From positions 3,348,001 to 3,412,000 of the forward strand of contig CP143430.1 of NCBI GenBank assembly GCA_039636795.1: a DNA stretch of 64,000 bases, written 5' to 3'. Every line of letters begins with the position of its first letter. Within the stretch, counting starts at the first letter, position 1. The notes under the pieces were generated by a model. That model saw only the letters and a program-made list of their open reading frames with translations. It searched no databases and was not told the DNA's origin. Made by a program: the position numbers and the translations under genes. The DNA comes from Micrococcaceae bacterium Sec5.1 (GTDB taxonomy: Bacteria; Actinomycetota; Actinomycetes; Actinomycetales; Micrococcaceae). Positions 9,641-19,062 of the stretch are shown one piece after another.

Positions 9641-12319
9641 TTAACGCTTGGCTATCGCATCCGCCACCGCTGTGAGGGCCTCAGAGACCTTCCCAGCGTC
9701 GGTGCCGCCGCCTTGGGCGACATCGTCCTTGCCACCGCCGCCACCGCCAAGGATGCCTGCAGCAAGACGGACCAGCGCTCCGGCCTTTACACCGGCTTCA
9801 CGGGCAGCCTCGTTCGTGGCAATCAAAATGACGGGCCGATCATTGCTGACACCTGCAACTGCGACAGCGGCAGCTTCGGAGCCCAGACGGTTGCGGAGGT
9901 CCAGGGCAAGGTTCCGCAGATCGTCTGCTCCACCCACCTGGCCGGCATTGTGGGCTACAACCCGCACACCCGCGGCCTCCTTGGCGGTCCCCACGAGGTT
10001 GGCGGCCGCTGCAGCCAGCTGCTCCTTGCGAAGGCGGTCCAGTTCCTTCTCCGTGGCCTTCAACTTGTTCAAGGTGCTGGAGATGCGGTCCGCGAGCTGG
10101 CCGGAGGGAACTTTCAGCAGTTCTGTCAGTTCCGTAACGAGTGCGCGCTCGGCAGCCAGATGGCGGAAGGCGTCCAAGCCCACAAAGGCCTCAACACGGC
10201 GGTTTCCCGAGCCGACGGACTGTTCACCCAACAGGGAAAGGCTGCCAATGAGGGAGGTATTGGACACGTGCGTGCCACCACAAAGTTCGCGGGACCACGC
10301 GCCGTCGATCTCCACGACACGCACTTCGCTGCCGTAGTTCTCGCCGAACAGGGCCATGGCGCCCAGCGCCTTGGCTTCGGCCAGTCCCATGACCTTGGTG
10401 TCCACTCGGTAGTTGTTCCGAATGGCGATGTTGGAAACCTCTTCAATTTCGGATCGCGTGGCGGGGCTCAGGCCCTCACCCCAGGCGAAGTCGAAGCGGA
10501 GGTAGCCGGCCTTGTTGTAGGAACCACGCTGGGTAGCTTCCGGGCCCAGGATCTGGTGCAGCGCGGCATGCACAATGTGCGTACCAGTGTGCGCCTGCTC
10601 AGCTGCGTGGCGCCGTTCACGGTCGACGGCGGCGCGCACCAGGGCATCGGTGGCGATCTCGCCTTCCCGGACGATCGCCTTATGGACGCTGAGGCCCTTG
10701 ACCGGGCGCTGGACATCCAGGACCTCGACGACAAATCCGTCGCCGGTGATCAGGCCGGTGTCGGCCGACTGTCCACCGGCTTCTGCGTAGAATGGCGTCT
10801 CATTGAGGACCACTTCGATTTCGTCGCCCGTGGAGGCGTGTGCCACCCGCTGACCGGCGCTGAGGATGCCGCGCACCTTGGACTCGCCATCAAGCTCGTC
10901 ATAGCCGATGAAGGTGGTCTCACCCTCACCCAGCATTTCCTGGTAGGCGCTGAGGTCGGCGTGGCCACCCTTCTTGCCCTTGGCATCTGCCTGTGCGCGC
11001 TGACGCTGTTCAAGCATCAGCGAGCGGAAGCCTGCTTCGTCCACCTTGAGGCCGGCTTCTTCAGCCATTTCCAAGGTGAGGTCTATCGGGAATCCATAGG
11101 TGTCATGGAGCGCAAAAGCGTCAGCGCCGGACAAGGGAACGCCTGCAGCCTTGGATTCGGCCACTGCATCCTCCAGGCGTGCCGTACCAGAAGCAATGGT
11201 GCGCAGGAACGCCTTTTCTTCGGCATAGGCGATACGGCTGATGCGTGCGAAGTCCGTCTCCACTACCGGGTAGACACCCTTCATGGCGTCGCGGGAAGCG
11301 GGAAGAAGGTCCGGCAGGCAGGCCCGCTCAACACCGAGCAGGCGCATCGCACGGACGGCCCGGCGGATCAGACGGCGCAGGACATAGCCGCGGCCTTCGT
11401 TGGACGGTGCCACGCCGTCGGCAATGAGCATCAGGGCCGAACGGATGTGGTCTGCAACAACGCGCATGCGGACGTCGTCAGTGTGGTGTGGGTCATCAGC
11501 TGACTCTGCAGAGGTGTACTCCCGGCCGGAGAGCTCAGCAGCTTTGTCGATGACAGGACGGACCTGATCGGTCTCATACATGTTCTCAACGCCCTGGAGG
11601 ATCATCGCAAGACGTTCCATGCCCAGGCCGGTGTCGATGTTCTTGTTCGGGAGTTCGCCTACGATGTCGAAGTCCACCTTGGAACGGACATTTTCGATCT
11701 GGTACTGCATGAACACGAGGTTCCAGATTTCGATGTACCGGGTCTCGTCAGCGAGGGGTCCGCCTTCCATACCGTAGGCGGGGCCACGGTCATAGTAGAT
11801 CTCGGAGCACGGGCCAGCCGGGCCGGGCTGGCCGGTGTGCCAGTAGTTGTCGGATTTGCCCATGCGTTGAATGCGGTCAGCCGGGATGGCGGTGTTCTTG
11901 AGCCACAGTTCCTTGGCTTCGTCGTCTTCTTCATAGACGGTCACCCAGATGCGTTCGGCCGGAAGCCCATAGCCGCCGTCGTCAACGCTCTTGGTGAGAA
12001 GCTCGAAGGCGAACTTGATGGCATCTTCCTTGAAGTAGTCACCAAAGGAGAAGTTGCCGCACATCTGGAAAAACGTGCCGTGCCGGGCCGTCTTACCGAC
12101 TTCCTCGATGTCGCCGGTGCGGATGCACTTCTGGACGCTGGTGGCGCGCTGGTAGGGCGGCTCTTCGCGCGCGGTCAGATAAGGAATGAATGGGACCATG
12201 CCGGCCACAGTGAAGAGAAGTGACGGGTCGCTTGAAACGAGCGACGCGGAGGGAACGGCGGTGTGGCCCTTGCTGACAAAAAAGTCCACCCAGCGCTTGG
12301 TGATCTCCTGCGACTTCAT
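9641..12319 (-). CDS. alaS: Alanyl-tRNA synthetase
   Basis: AlaS charges tRNA-Ala and clears Ser/Gly mischarging. The start MKSQEITKRW at 12319 is the canonical N-terminus, giving 892 residues; an upstream ATG at 12397 only adds unrelated sequence. Visible domains are the class II catalytic core (PSLLFTVAGMVPF, FFQMCGNFSFGDYFK), the tRNA-recognition helices, and the editing domain with HTGTH and CGGTHV zinc ligands. The coiled-coil and glycine-rich C-Ala domain (GGGGGGKDDVAQGGG) follow. The best SD-like stretch (AGAAGGG) is about 15 bases upstream, rather far. It heads the alaS-ruvX-mltG-aro unit. Confidence 0.97.
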   Translation of the reverse strand: MKSQEITKRWVDFFVSKGHTAVPSASLVSSDPSLLFTVAGMVPFIPYLTAREEPPYQRATSVQKCIRTGDIEEVGKTARHGTFFQMCGNFSFGDYFKEDAIKFAFELLTKSVDDGGYGLPAERIWVTVYEEDDEAKELWLKNTAIPADRIQRMGKSDNYWHTGQPGPAGPCSEIYYDRGPAYGMEGGPLADETRYIEIWNLVFMQYQIENVRSKVDFDIVGELPNKNIDTGLGMERLAMILQGVENMYETDQVRPVIDKAAELSGREYTSAESADDPHHTDDVRMRVVADHIRSALMLIADGVAPSNEGRGYVLRRLIRRAVRAMRLLGVERACLPDLLPASRDAMKGVYPVVETDFARISRIAYAEEKAFLRTIASGTARLEDAVAESKAAGVPLSGADAFALHDTYGFPIDLTLEMAEEAGLKVDEAGFRSLMLEQRQRAQADAKGKKGGHADLSAYQEMLGEGETTFIGYDELDGESKVRGILSAGQRVAHASTGDEIEVVLNETPFYAEAGGQSADTGLITGDGFVVEVLDVQRPVKGLSVHKAIVREGEIATDALVRAAVDRERRHAAEQAHTGTHIVHAALHQILGPEATQRGSYNKAGYLRFDFAWGEGLSPATRSEIEEVSNIAIRNNYRVDTKVMGLAEAKALGAMALFGENYGSEVRVVEIDGAWSRELCGGTHVSNTSLIGSLSLLGEQSVGSGNRRVEAFVGLDAFRHLAAERALVTELTELLKVPSGQLADRISSTLNKLKATEKELDRLRKEQLAAAAANLVGTAKEAAGVRVVAHNAGQVGGADDLRNLALDLRNRLGSEAAAVAVAGVSNDRPVILIATNEAAREAGVKAGALVRLAAGILGGGGGGKDDVAQGGGTDAGKVSEALTAVADAIAKR

Positions 12320-12434
12320 TAGCTGATTACTTACCCTTCTCAATTCACTGCACACGTTGTGCGCGGAACCGGCTGTTGCCCTTCCGCAGCTTTCCATTCT
12401 GCCCTGTTGCGGGCGCGGGAGCGAACCGTGTTCG

Positions 12435-12677
12435 CTAGCGCCGGCCGGCGTTGGGGTTGTTATCCGTACTTGTAATGCCCAACGCGGCCCTCAAGTCCTC
12501 TTCCCGTTCATGCATGCCTGACCGTACAGCGTCGGCGAAATCGAACATGCCATCGGCCAGGCGGCCAACCGCGCGATTCAGGCCATCGGGGCCGATGTTG
12601 GCCTGGGCCTGGGTGACTTTGCGGAAGGCGATAACGCCAATGGCGACGCCAATGCCCATCCATACAATTCTTTTCAT
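12435..12677 (-). CDS. Small membrane-anchored protein of unknown function (possibly DUF6167)
   Basis: This 80-residue protein begins MKRIVWMGIGVAIGVIAF, a single N-terminal membrane helix. A charged helical tail follows (ADGMFDFADAVRSGMHERE). A longer reading from 12776 overlaps the upstream gene and is not supported. The position between a DUF948 gene and alaS is recurrent in actinobacteria, and the family is probably DUF6167, recalled from gene order rather than shown by a search. Function is unknown; coupling to the DUF948 protein suggests a joint membrane role. Confidence 0.72.
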   Translation of the reverse strand: MKRIVWMGIGVAIGVIAFRKVTQAQANIGPDGLNRAVGRLADGMFDFADAVRSGMHEREEDLRAALGITSTDNNPNAGRR

Positions 12678-12699
12678 GTGTTCCGGGTCTCCAATTGGT

Positions 12700-13083
12700 T
12701 CAGCGGCTGCGGCGGCCGGAGGACGGAGCGCGACGGCCGGCGAAAGCCGAACGGACACCATAACTGAAAGCTGCAACCTTGATCAGCGGCGAACCAACAG
12801 TCGCAGCCACCAGGGAGGTCAAAGCGGAAATGTTCGCCGATGCGTCGGAGACATTCGAGGCGATGCCGTCGACTTTTTTCAGTTGCTGGTTGGTAGTGGA
12901 AACCGTTGCGGTTACTTCGTCCATGAGGGGCGTCGCCCCGTCGCTGATGGATCGGATGGTGGTGCGCACTTCGTCAAAGACGCCACCGAGCTTCAAGATA
13001 GGCACGGCCAACAGCAGAACCAGGAGTGCGAAGACTCCTGCTGCTATCAGGCCGGCGATGTCGCCACCAGACATAGAATTCAT
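12700..13083 (-). CDS. DUF948 domain membrane protein
   Basis: The 127-residue protein has an N-terminal membrane helix (residues about 8-30, IAGLIAAGVFALLVLLLAVP). An extended helical region follows with threonine/serine-rich heptads (VRTTIRSISDGATPLMDEVT), as in DUF948, a family of small coiled-coil membrane proteins found in Gram-positive bacteria. It ends in a short basic tail. The start is ATG at 13083. It lies downstream of rpsD and upstream of the second small membrane protein. No function is established for the family. Confidence 0.82.
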   Translation of the reverse strand: MNSMSGGDIAGLIAAGVFALLVLLLAVPILKLGGVFDEVRTTIRSISDGATPLMDEVTATVSTTNQQLKKVDGIASNVSDASANISALTSLVAATVGSPLIKVAAFSYGVRSAFAGRRAPSSGRRSR

Positions 13084-13157
13084 CTCCTAGATTGTTGCGC
13101 TGCCCTGCACGACCGGAATCCGGCTTCGGCCAAGGCCTCCCCAGTACCTTATACAAA

Positions 13158-13191
13158 AAGGAAGCCCGCGGCGTGTGCCACGGGCTTCCTT
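13158..13191 (-). terminator. Rho-independent terminator of rpsD
   Basis: An 11-bp perfect stem (AAGGAAGCCCG and complement) surrounds a 12-base loop. On the minus strand it is followed by CTTTTTGTAT, a proper T-run. It lies 17 bases past the rpsD stop. Confidence 0.85.
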
Positions 13192-13208
13192 GTAAGCGCT
13201 GCTTGAAT

Positions 13209-13829
13209 TTAGCGAGCGTAGAATTCGACGACGAGCTGCTCTTCACAGATCACGGGGACCTCAGAGCGCTTCGGGCGGCGAACCAAGCGGGCCTGCAGGG
13301 CGTCGAGCTTGACGTCCAGGTATGCCGGCACGTTGTTCAGGGCGTGGGCACCAGCAGCTGCGACCTGGAACGGAGCCATGACCTCGGAGCGGCTGTGAAC
13401 GTGGATGAGCTGGCCTTCGCCAACGCGGAAGGACGGGCGGTCCACGCGGATGCCGTCAACCATGATGTGGCGGTGCACAACGAGCTGGCGGGCCTGTGCG
13501 ATGGTGCGGGCGAAGCCTGCACGCAGTACCAGGGCGTCCAGACGCATTTCGAGCAGCTCAACCAGGTTTTCACCGGTGAGGCCCTTGGTGCGGCGTGCTT
13601 CTTCGAAGGCACGGGTCATCTGGGCTTCGCGGATGCCGTACTGGGCGCGCAGACGCTGCTTTTCGCGCAGACGTACGGCGTAGTCGGAGTCCTGCTTCTT
13701 GCGGGCACGGCCGTGCTCACCGGGGCCGTACGGGCGGCGCTCCATGTACTTGGCGGCCTTGGGGGTCAGAGCAATGCCGAGTGCACGCGAAAGGCGTGCG
13801 GTACGGCGAGCACGAGTGTTGTTAGCCAC
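13209..13829 (-). CDS. rpsD: 30S ribosomal protein S4
   Basis: S4 nucleates 30S assembly by binding the 5' domain of 16S rRNA. The 206-residue protein shows the S4 RNA-binding domain (RLDALVLRAGFARTIAQARQ, then LVVHRHIMVDG) and the conserved C-terminus QLVVEFYAR. The N-terminus begins MANNTRARRTARLSRALGI and lacks the four zinc-binding cysteines, so this is the zinc-independent (C-minus) form, as I recall from Streptomyces rpsD at a similar locus. It is monocistronic, away from the rpoA operon, with its own terminator. The roughly 167-base gap upstream (13830-13996) presumably carries its promoter; no convincing -35/-10 pair was found. Confidence 0.97.
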   Translation of the reverse strand: MANNTRARRTARLSRALGIALTPKAAKYMERRPYGPGEHGRARKKQDSDYAVRLREKQRLRAQYGIREAQMTRAFEEARRTKGLTGENLVELLEMRLDALVLRAGFARTIAQARQLVVHRHIMVDGIRVDRPSFRVGEGQLIHVHSRSEVMAPFQVAAAGAHALNNVPAYLDVKLDALQARLVRRPKRSEVPVICEEQLVVEFYAR

Positions 13830-13996
13830 TTGTGTCCTTCCAAATTACTGCGGTGTGTCAGTGTTACTGGCCTCCATCAGGGAGAGCATCGGCCAACCGC
13901 TGCCTTTTGCTACTGGCCCGCGGCACAGCTCCATTGAAGGAATCTTCAAAGGGATTGTGCGTCGGGTCATGCCAGACAAGCAACTATCCTACCACG

Positions 13997-15520
13997 CTAC
14001 TGTCCCCGGATGATCTTCCGGAGCCGTTCCAGCCTGGCAGCTATATCGCGTTCGGCGCCATTGTTGGTTGGCTCGTAGTAGTCCTTCCCCACCAGGTCAT
14101 CCGGCGGGTACTGCTGTGTTGCCACCCCATGCGGTTCGTCATGCGCGTACTTGTAGCTCTTGCCATGTCCCAATTGTTTGGCGCCGGGATAGTGCGCGTC
14201 ACGCAGATGCATGGGGATGCCACCGCCGAAACCGGCACGGACGTCGGCAACCGCCTTGTTCAGGCCCATGTACGCCGCATTCGACTTCGGTGCGGTGGCA
14301 AGGTGGACAACAGCTTCGGCCAAGACAATCCGGCCTTCCGGCATCCCTATCAACTGGACGGCCTGCGCCGCTGCCACAGCTGTTTGCAAAGCGGTGGGAT
14401 CGGCCATCCCGATGTCTTCCGCAGCGGAGATGACGATGCGCCGTGCCACGAACCTCGGGTCCTCCCCCGCTTCCAGCATCCGCGCCAGATAGTGAAGGGA
14501 GGCATCAACATCCGAGCCCCTGATGGACTTGATGAACGCACTGGCGACGTCGTAGTGCTGGTCGCCGGCCCGGTCATAACGGACAGCAGCGGCGTCCAGG
14601 GCACGCTCGGTGTGCCGGAGTTCCACCAGGACAGGAGCGTCGGGGGCGCCGTCGCCGGCAAGGCCCGGTTCGCCGTCGTCGGTGACGTTGGTCTGCGCGG
14701 CAATGTGGGTCCCGGCTGCGGCTTCCTCTTCCGCGTCGGCAGAGTCGATATTCCCGACGGCGGCAGAGTCTCCGAACGCGACGCCGGCCGCAGCTTCCAA
14801 GGCAGTCAGGGCCCTTCGGGCGTCACCTCCGGAGAGCCGCACCAAATGATCCAAAGCCTCAGGGCTGAGTTCCACGCGCCCGGCAAGGCCACGGGCATCG
14901 GCAACAGCCCGCTGTAGCAGCCCGGCGATGTCGTCATCCGTCAGCGGCTTCAACGTCAGCAGAAGTGAGCGGGACAGCAGTGGCGATACCACTGAGAACG
15001 ACGGGTTCTCGGTGGTGGCCGCCACCAGGACCACCCACCGGTTTTCAACGCCAGGCAACAGCGCGTCCTGCTGCGCCTTGTTGAAACGGTGGATTTCATC
15101 AAGGAACAGGACGGTGGTCTTCTTGTACAGGTCCCGAGCGGTCAAAGCCTCATCCATCACCCGGCGAACATCCTTTACACCAGCAGTAATGGCGGACAGT
15201 TCCACGAACTTCCGCCCCGGCCCGCGGGCAATGACATGCGCCAGCGTGGTCTTCCCGGTGCCCGGAGGCCCCCACAGAATGACGGAGCTCGGCCCGGCCG
15301 GCCCCGCAGCTTCTGCACCGGCGGCGAGCTGCCGAAGCGGGGAACCGTGACCCAGCAGATGCTGTTGGCCCACCACGTCATCCAGGGTCCGGGGCCGCAT
15401 CCGAACTGCGAGGGGGCTCCGCTGGGACGCCATCCATCCGGCGTCGGAGGCTCCCCCGGCGGCAGGCAGATCCTCCGACTCGTCGTCGTTGTTTGCACCG
15501 GCACCAAAGAGATCTTCCAC
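13997..15520 (-). CDS. rarA: Replication-associated recombination protein A (RarA/MgsA) AAA+ ATPase
   Basis: RarA is an AAA+ clamp-loader-like ATPase acting at stalled replication forks. The 507-residue protein has Walker [10 protein letters not shown] (about residues 84-92), Walker [21 protein letters not shown] and sensor motif AATTENPSF. The C-terminal tetramerisation domain carries [15 protein letters not shown] and [11 protein letters not shown]. An insert of about 40 residues rich in Ala/Asp/Gly (around residues 275-310) interrupts the lid region. The N-terminal 30 acidic residues are unusual but not informative. The gene diverges from the acVLRF1 gene, with only 41 bases between the two starts. 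Confidence 0.95.
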   Translation of the reverse strand: MEDLFGAGANNDDESEDLPAAGGASDAGWMASQRSPLAVRMRPRTLDDVVGQQHLLGHGSPLRQLAAGAEAAGPAGPSSVILWGPPGTGKTTLAHVIARGPGRKFVELSAITAGVKDVRRVMDEALTARDLYKKTTVLFLDEIHRFNKAQQDALLPGVENRWVVLVAATTENPSFSVVSPLLSRSLLLTLKPLTDDDIAGLLQRAVADARGLAGRVELSPEALDHLVRLSGGDARRALTALEAAAGVAFGDSAAVGNIDSADAEEEAAAGTHIAAQTNVTDDGEPGLAGDGAPDAPVLVELRHTERALDAAAVRYDRAGDQHYDVASAFIKSIRGSDVDASLHYLARMLEAGEDPRFVARRIVISAAEDIGMADPTALQTAVAAAQAVQLIGMPEGRIVLAEAVVHLATAPKSNAAYMGLNKAVADVRAGFGGGIPMHLRDAHYPGAKQLGHGKSYKYAHDEPHGVATQQYPPDDLVGKDYYEPTNNGAERDIAARLERLRKIIRGQ

Positions 15521-15561
15521 ATGGATAGGCTACTCATAGTTCCAACAAAGGAGACATCGAC

Positions 15562-16242
15562 GTGGACCGCCGCGCATCCGCCCCGCAACAACGGCAGCCG
15601 AAGGCCTCCAGCCGCACGGCCCTTGTCCCCGCGTCACGGCTGTCCGGTTGGGTGGATCGGTTCGCCCAGAGCCATGGCGCACTCATTGAAGAGACCAGCG
15701 ACCGCGGGATCCTCCTCCGCGCCGCCGACGGGGCTTCTGCCCTCCTCAAGGCACCGTGGCCGGTTGATGGGCGTCCAGGCCGCGGCGCCACTGACATCGA
15801 ACGGCTTGCCGCTCTTGCAGGCCAGGAACGTGGCCTTGGTATTTTGCTGGTGCGTCGGGGCGGATTCGCCGTGGCTGTGGCGAGCGGCAGCAAGATCCTG
15901 GAATCCAAAAGCGGTAACCGCTACGTTCAGTCCAGAACGGCCGCAGGTGGCCAATCCCAACAACGGTATGCCCGGCGCCGCTCCAACCAGGCGGACGCCT
16001 TGGTGGACTCCGCGGCGGAATATGCCGCGCGTATTTTTGCCAGCCACCGTGTTGAGTACCTTGTACCCGGCGGGGATAGAGCATTGGTGGACCTGGTTCT
16101 GGCGCAACCCTCCATGCGCGCTCTGGCCAGCCGAAGCCAGCTTGCTTTCCTGGACGTACAGGAACCCAAAACTGCTGCGCTTGCAAAAGCTGCTTTGGAC
16201 GCTTGTTCCATCCGGATCCTGGTGACTGATCCACCAGCGTAA
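15562..16242 (+). CDS. acVLRF1-family peptidyl-tRNA hydrolase (Vms1-like)
   Basis: The 226-residue protein resembles the actinobacterial branch of Vms1-like release factors (acVLRF1), proposed to free nascent chains from peptidyl-tRNA on split or stalled ribosomes. Supporting features are the eRF1-like fold pattern, the central GGQSQQRYARRR stretch (a GxxQ-type catalytic loop rich in Arg), and the following ADALVDSAAEYAARIF helix. The C-terminal VDLVLAQPSMRAL segment is also present. The GTG start at 15562 has AAAGGAG about nine bases upstream. It is the only plus-strand gene in this part of the window. An arfA, ssrA or smpB neighbour is not present. Confidence 0.8.
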   Translation: MDRRASAPQQRQPKASSRTALVPASRLSGWVDRFAQSHGALIEETSDRGILLRAADGASALLKAPWPVDGRPGRGATDIERLAALAGQERGLGILLVRRGGFAVAVASGSKILESKSGNRYVQSRTAAGGQSQQRYARRRSNQADALVDSAAEYAARIFASHRVEYLVPGGDRALVDLVLAQPSMRALASRSQLAFLDVQEPKTAALAKAALDACSIRILVTDPPA

Positions 16243-16249
16243 ATGATCC

Positions 16250-17104
16250 TCAGCAGCCTCCAGGCGCCCGCCTCAAGGGAGCCTGCCGATACAGATAACT
16301 CCCTTGTTCCACGAACCCGGCCCGCGAATACAACGCCTGGGCACCGCGGTTGGAAGCAGTAACCAACAGCCAAAAACCCTGGAGATTGCGGGCCGCTCCC
16401 TCATTCAGTAGAGCTGCCAGCACCATCGTCCCGTATCCCCGCCTGCGGTGGGTGGCCGAGGTTGCCATGGCGTAGAGGCCTCCCCAGCCGTCCACCAGGG
16501 CGAGGCGTCCGACGGCGGCCGGTCCGCCGTCGTCGTCCCTCACCAGTGCGTACACAGACTCGCATCCGGTAAGAATGGCGCGGGCAACCTCCAGTTCCGC
16601 CTGGCCACCACGCCCATCCACGGACCACCACAAGCGAAGCCATTCATCGGTGGGCGCGTCCGAGAGTTCTACCCTCTGGGGCCGGTCATCCAAGGTTTCC
16701 AAGACGTCCATGCCCCGGACCATAATCAGGGTTTCCGACTGCCTGGTGAAGCGTTGCCCGTCCAGGACGGCGTTAAGGCCTGCACTGGCGTTAAGACCTG
16801 CACTACGGGAGTCATCGAATATCTGGAAAATGAGCGGGAGACGCCGCTGCCTGTACCAGGATGACGCCGAGCTGACTGACCGCTCCAGGTCCGGACTGCT
16901 TGCCAGGCCCGGACTGCTTCCCAGCTCCGGCGTGTCGGCCAGCATCCCCTGCAGGTTCCTCGGCCAAACGGAGTTCGCCCTCTGCGTGACCCCAGCGGAC
17001 GCACGGAGCACCCACTCCCCCGCATTTCCCACGTCAAGGGCTTCGCGCTCTACGGCGGGCCACGCCTTATCCATGAGGGTTTCCAAGAATGCTTGTTCCA
17101 ACAT
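16250..17104 (-). CDS. GNAT-family N-acetyltransferase
   Basis: The 284-residue protein has a C-terminal GNAT acetyltransferase fold. It shows VYALVRDDDGGPAAVGRLAL (strands 2-4), the acetyl-CoA loop RRRGYGTMVLAALL, and the final ASNRGAQALYSRAGF motif. The N-terminal 150 residues match no domain I can name and include a compositional repeat (GSSPGLASSPDL, SAGLNASAGLN). Substrate is unknown. The ATG at 17104 is preferred because AAAGGTG precedes it; upstream ATGs at 17119 and 17134 run into the aspS terminator stem. It converges on acVLRF1 and lies directly downstream of aspS. Confidence 0.83.
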   Translation of the reverse strand: MLEQAFLETLMDKAWPAVEREALDVGNAGEWVLRASAGVTQRANSVWPRNLQGMLADTPELGSSPGLASSPDLERSVSSASSWYRQRRLPLIFQIFDDSRSAGLNASAGLNAVLDGQRFTRQSETLIMVRGMDVLETLDDRPQRVELSDAPTDEWLRLWWSVDGRGGQAELEVARAILTGCESVYALVRDDDGGPAAVGRLALVDGWGGLYAMATSATHRRRGYGTMVLAALLNEGAARNLQGFWLLVTASNRGAQALYSRAGFVEQGSYLYRQAPLRRAPGGC

Positions 17105-17130
17105 CGCGGCACCTTTCATGTGCAGGAACA

Positions 17131-17164
17131 CCAAAGGCTCCCCACATCAGTGGGGAGCCTTTGG
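17131..17164 (-). terminator. Terminator hairpin after aspS
   Basis: A perfect 15-bp stem (CCAAAGGCTCCCCAC and complement) with a 4-base loop follows the aspS stop by nine bases. It has no T-run, but the strong stem and its position argue for termination, which would isolate the GNAT gene from aspS. Confidence 0.75.
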
Positions 17165-17172
17165 CTACCGTC

Positions 17173-18966
17173 TTATTCGGACTCGGTCTCCGGCTTGGCC
17201 GCAGGCTTGGTTTCCGGCTTGAAGTCCACGCCGGCTTCCTTTCGCTGCTGTGCCGTAATGGGTGCAGGAGCGGCGGTCAGCGGGTCAAAGCCATTGCCGG
17301 TCTTCGGGAAGGCAATGACGTCGCGGATGGACTCGACACCGGCGAGCAAAGCCACCACACGGTCCCAGCCAAGCGCGATTCCGCCGTGTGGCGGCGCGCC
17401 GTACTTGAAGCCCTCCAACAGGAAGCCGAACTTGGTCTCGGCGTCTTCCTTGTCCAGGCCCATGAGCTGGAAGACGCGTTCCTGGACTTCACGTTCGTGG
17501 ATACGGATGGAGCCGCCACCGATTTCGTTGCCGTTGCACACGATGTCGTAGGCGTAGGAAAGTGCCGACTCAGGGTCCTTGTCAAAGGTGTCAAGGAACT
17601 CGGGCTTGGGAGAGGTGAAGGCGTGGTGCACAGCTGTCCACTGGCCAGCGCCGACAGCAACGTCACCGGAGGCGACTGCCGCGGAAGCGGGCTCGAACAT
17701 CGGAGCGTCCACGATCCATACGAAGGCCCAGTCTTTGGGATCAATCAGGCCCGTGCGGTGGCCAATTTCAACACGTGCCGCGCCAAGGAGGGCCCGTGAT
17801 GCGGACTTCTCGCCAGCGGCGAAGAAAATGCAGTCACCCGGCTTGGCACCAACAGCATCGGCCAGGCCGGCACGTTCTTCGTCGGTGAGGTTCTTGGCCA
17901 CGGGGCCAGCGAGTTCGCCATCTTCCTTGTAAAGAACGTAGGCCAGCCCCTTTGCGCCACGCTGCTTGGCCCATTCCTGCCAGGCATCCAGGGCACGGCG
18001 CGCCTGGGAAGCGCCCCCGGGCATAACGACCGCGCCAACGTAAGGTGCCTTGAAAACGCCGAAGTTGGTGTCCTTGAAGAACTCAGTCAGCTCGGTGAGC
18101 TCCAGGCCGAAGCGCAGGTCCGGCTTGTCGGAACCATACTTTGCCATGGCGTCCAGGTACGTCATGCGTCGGATCGGGGTGGGGACCTCGACGTCGATCA
18201 GTTGCCACAGGGCCTTCACGATTGCTTCGCCAAGCTCGATGACATCGTCCTGGTCAACGAAGCTGGCCTCGATGTCCAGCTGGGTGAACTCCGGCTGGCG
18301 GTCCGCGCGGAAGTCTTCGTCACGGTAGCAGCGGGCGATCTGGTAGTACTTTTCGAATCCGCCCACCTGGAGCAGCTGCTTGAAAAGCTGCGGCGACTGC
18401 GGGAGCGCGTACCAAGAACCCGGGGCAAGCCGGGCGGGGACGACGAAGTCACGGGCGCCTTCCGGCGTCGAACGCGTCAACGTGGGTGTCTCAATCTCGA
18501 CGTAGCCGCGCTGGTGCAACAACTCGCGGGCGATACGGTTTGCCTCGGAGCGGAGGCGGAGGTTGCGTGCAGGACCAGGGCGGCGAAGGTCAAGGTAGCG
18601 GTGCTTAAGGCGGGCTTCTTCGCCAACTTCCACATGCTCGTCGATCTGGAACGGCAGGGGTTCCGAAGTGTTCAGGATGATGACTTTGTCCGCCATGACC
18701 TCGATCTCGCCCGTAGCCAGCGCGGGGTTCTCATTGCCTTCAGGACGCTTGCTAACGGTGCCCGTAACCTGCAGGACGTACTCGTTCCGCAGGCCGTGGA
18801 AGACCTCTTCTTCACGGACAACCACCTGGGCGACACCGGAAGCGTCACGAAGGTCAACGAATGCAACGCCACCGTGATCACGGCGGCGGCCCACCCAGCC
18901 GGCCAGGGTAACGGTTTGTCCAATGTGCTCGGAGCGAAGTGATCCGAGGTCATGTGTGCGCAGCAC
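17173..18966 (-). CDS. aspS: Aspartyl-tRNA synthetase (bacterial type)
   Basis: AspS charges tRNA-Asp. The 597-residue protein has the OB-fold anticodon-binding domain ([20 protein letters not shown]), class II motif 2 ([20 protein letters not shown]), the bacterial GAD insertion, and motif 3 ([14 protein letters not shown]). GTG at 18966 is chosen because AAAGGA lies six bases upstream and the product starts at [10 protein letters not shown]. An ATG at 18993 would add nine residues. The C-terminal 30 residues are a Lys/Glu/Pro tail. Whether it is discriminating depends on the gatCAB content of the genome, which is not visible. Confidence 0.97.
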   Translation of the reverse strand: MLRTHDLGSLRSEHIGQTVTLAGWVGRRRDHGGVAFVDLRDASGVAQVVVREEEVFHGLRNEYVLQVTGTVSKRPEGNENPALATGEIEVMADKVIILNTSEPLPFQIDEHVEVGEEARLKHRYLDLRRPGPARNLRLRSEANRIARELLHQRGYVEIETPTLTRSTPEGARDFVVPARLAPGSWYALPQSPQLFKQLLQVGGFEKYYQIARCYRDEDFRADRQPEFTQLDIEASFVDQDDVIELGEAIVKALWQLIDVEVPTPIRRMTYLDAMAKYGSDKPDLRFGLELTELTEFFKDTNFGVFKAPYVGAVVMPGGASQARRALDAWQEWAKQRGAKGLAYVLYKEDGELAGPVAKNLTDEERAGLADAVGAKPGDCIFFAAGEKSASRALLGAARVEIGHRTGLIDPKDWAFVWIVDAPMFEPASAAVASGDVAVGAGQWTAVHHAFTSPKPEFLDTFDKDPESALSYAYDIVCNGNEIGGGSIRIHEREVQERVFQLMGLDKEDAETKFGFLLEGFKYGAPPHGGIALGWDRVVALLAGVESIRDVIAFPKTGNGFDPLTAAPAPITAQQRKEAGVDFKPETKPAAKPETESE

Positions 18967-19062
18967 AGCATTCCTTTCAGCATGAATTTTCAAGGGATCA
19001 TTGCAAAGACGATCCCGTCCGAGTTTACCCGCCCCGGCCGCGGCTGAATCACCTGGCCTGGA

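Noticed and set aside
9713..11503. 596-residue plus-strand reading frame opposite alaS
   Set aside because: Antisense of conserved alaS motifs; no recognisable protein features.
12421..12435. GCGAAC-CGT-GTTCGC inverted repeat at the end of the small membrane protein gene
   Set aside because: The spacer is three bases, not the four of a LexA box, and the site lies at a gene end, not upstream of a start; likely chance or a minor hairpin.
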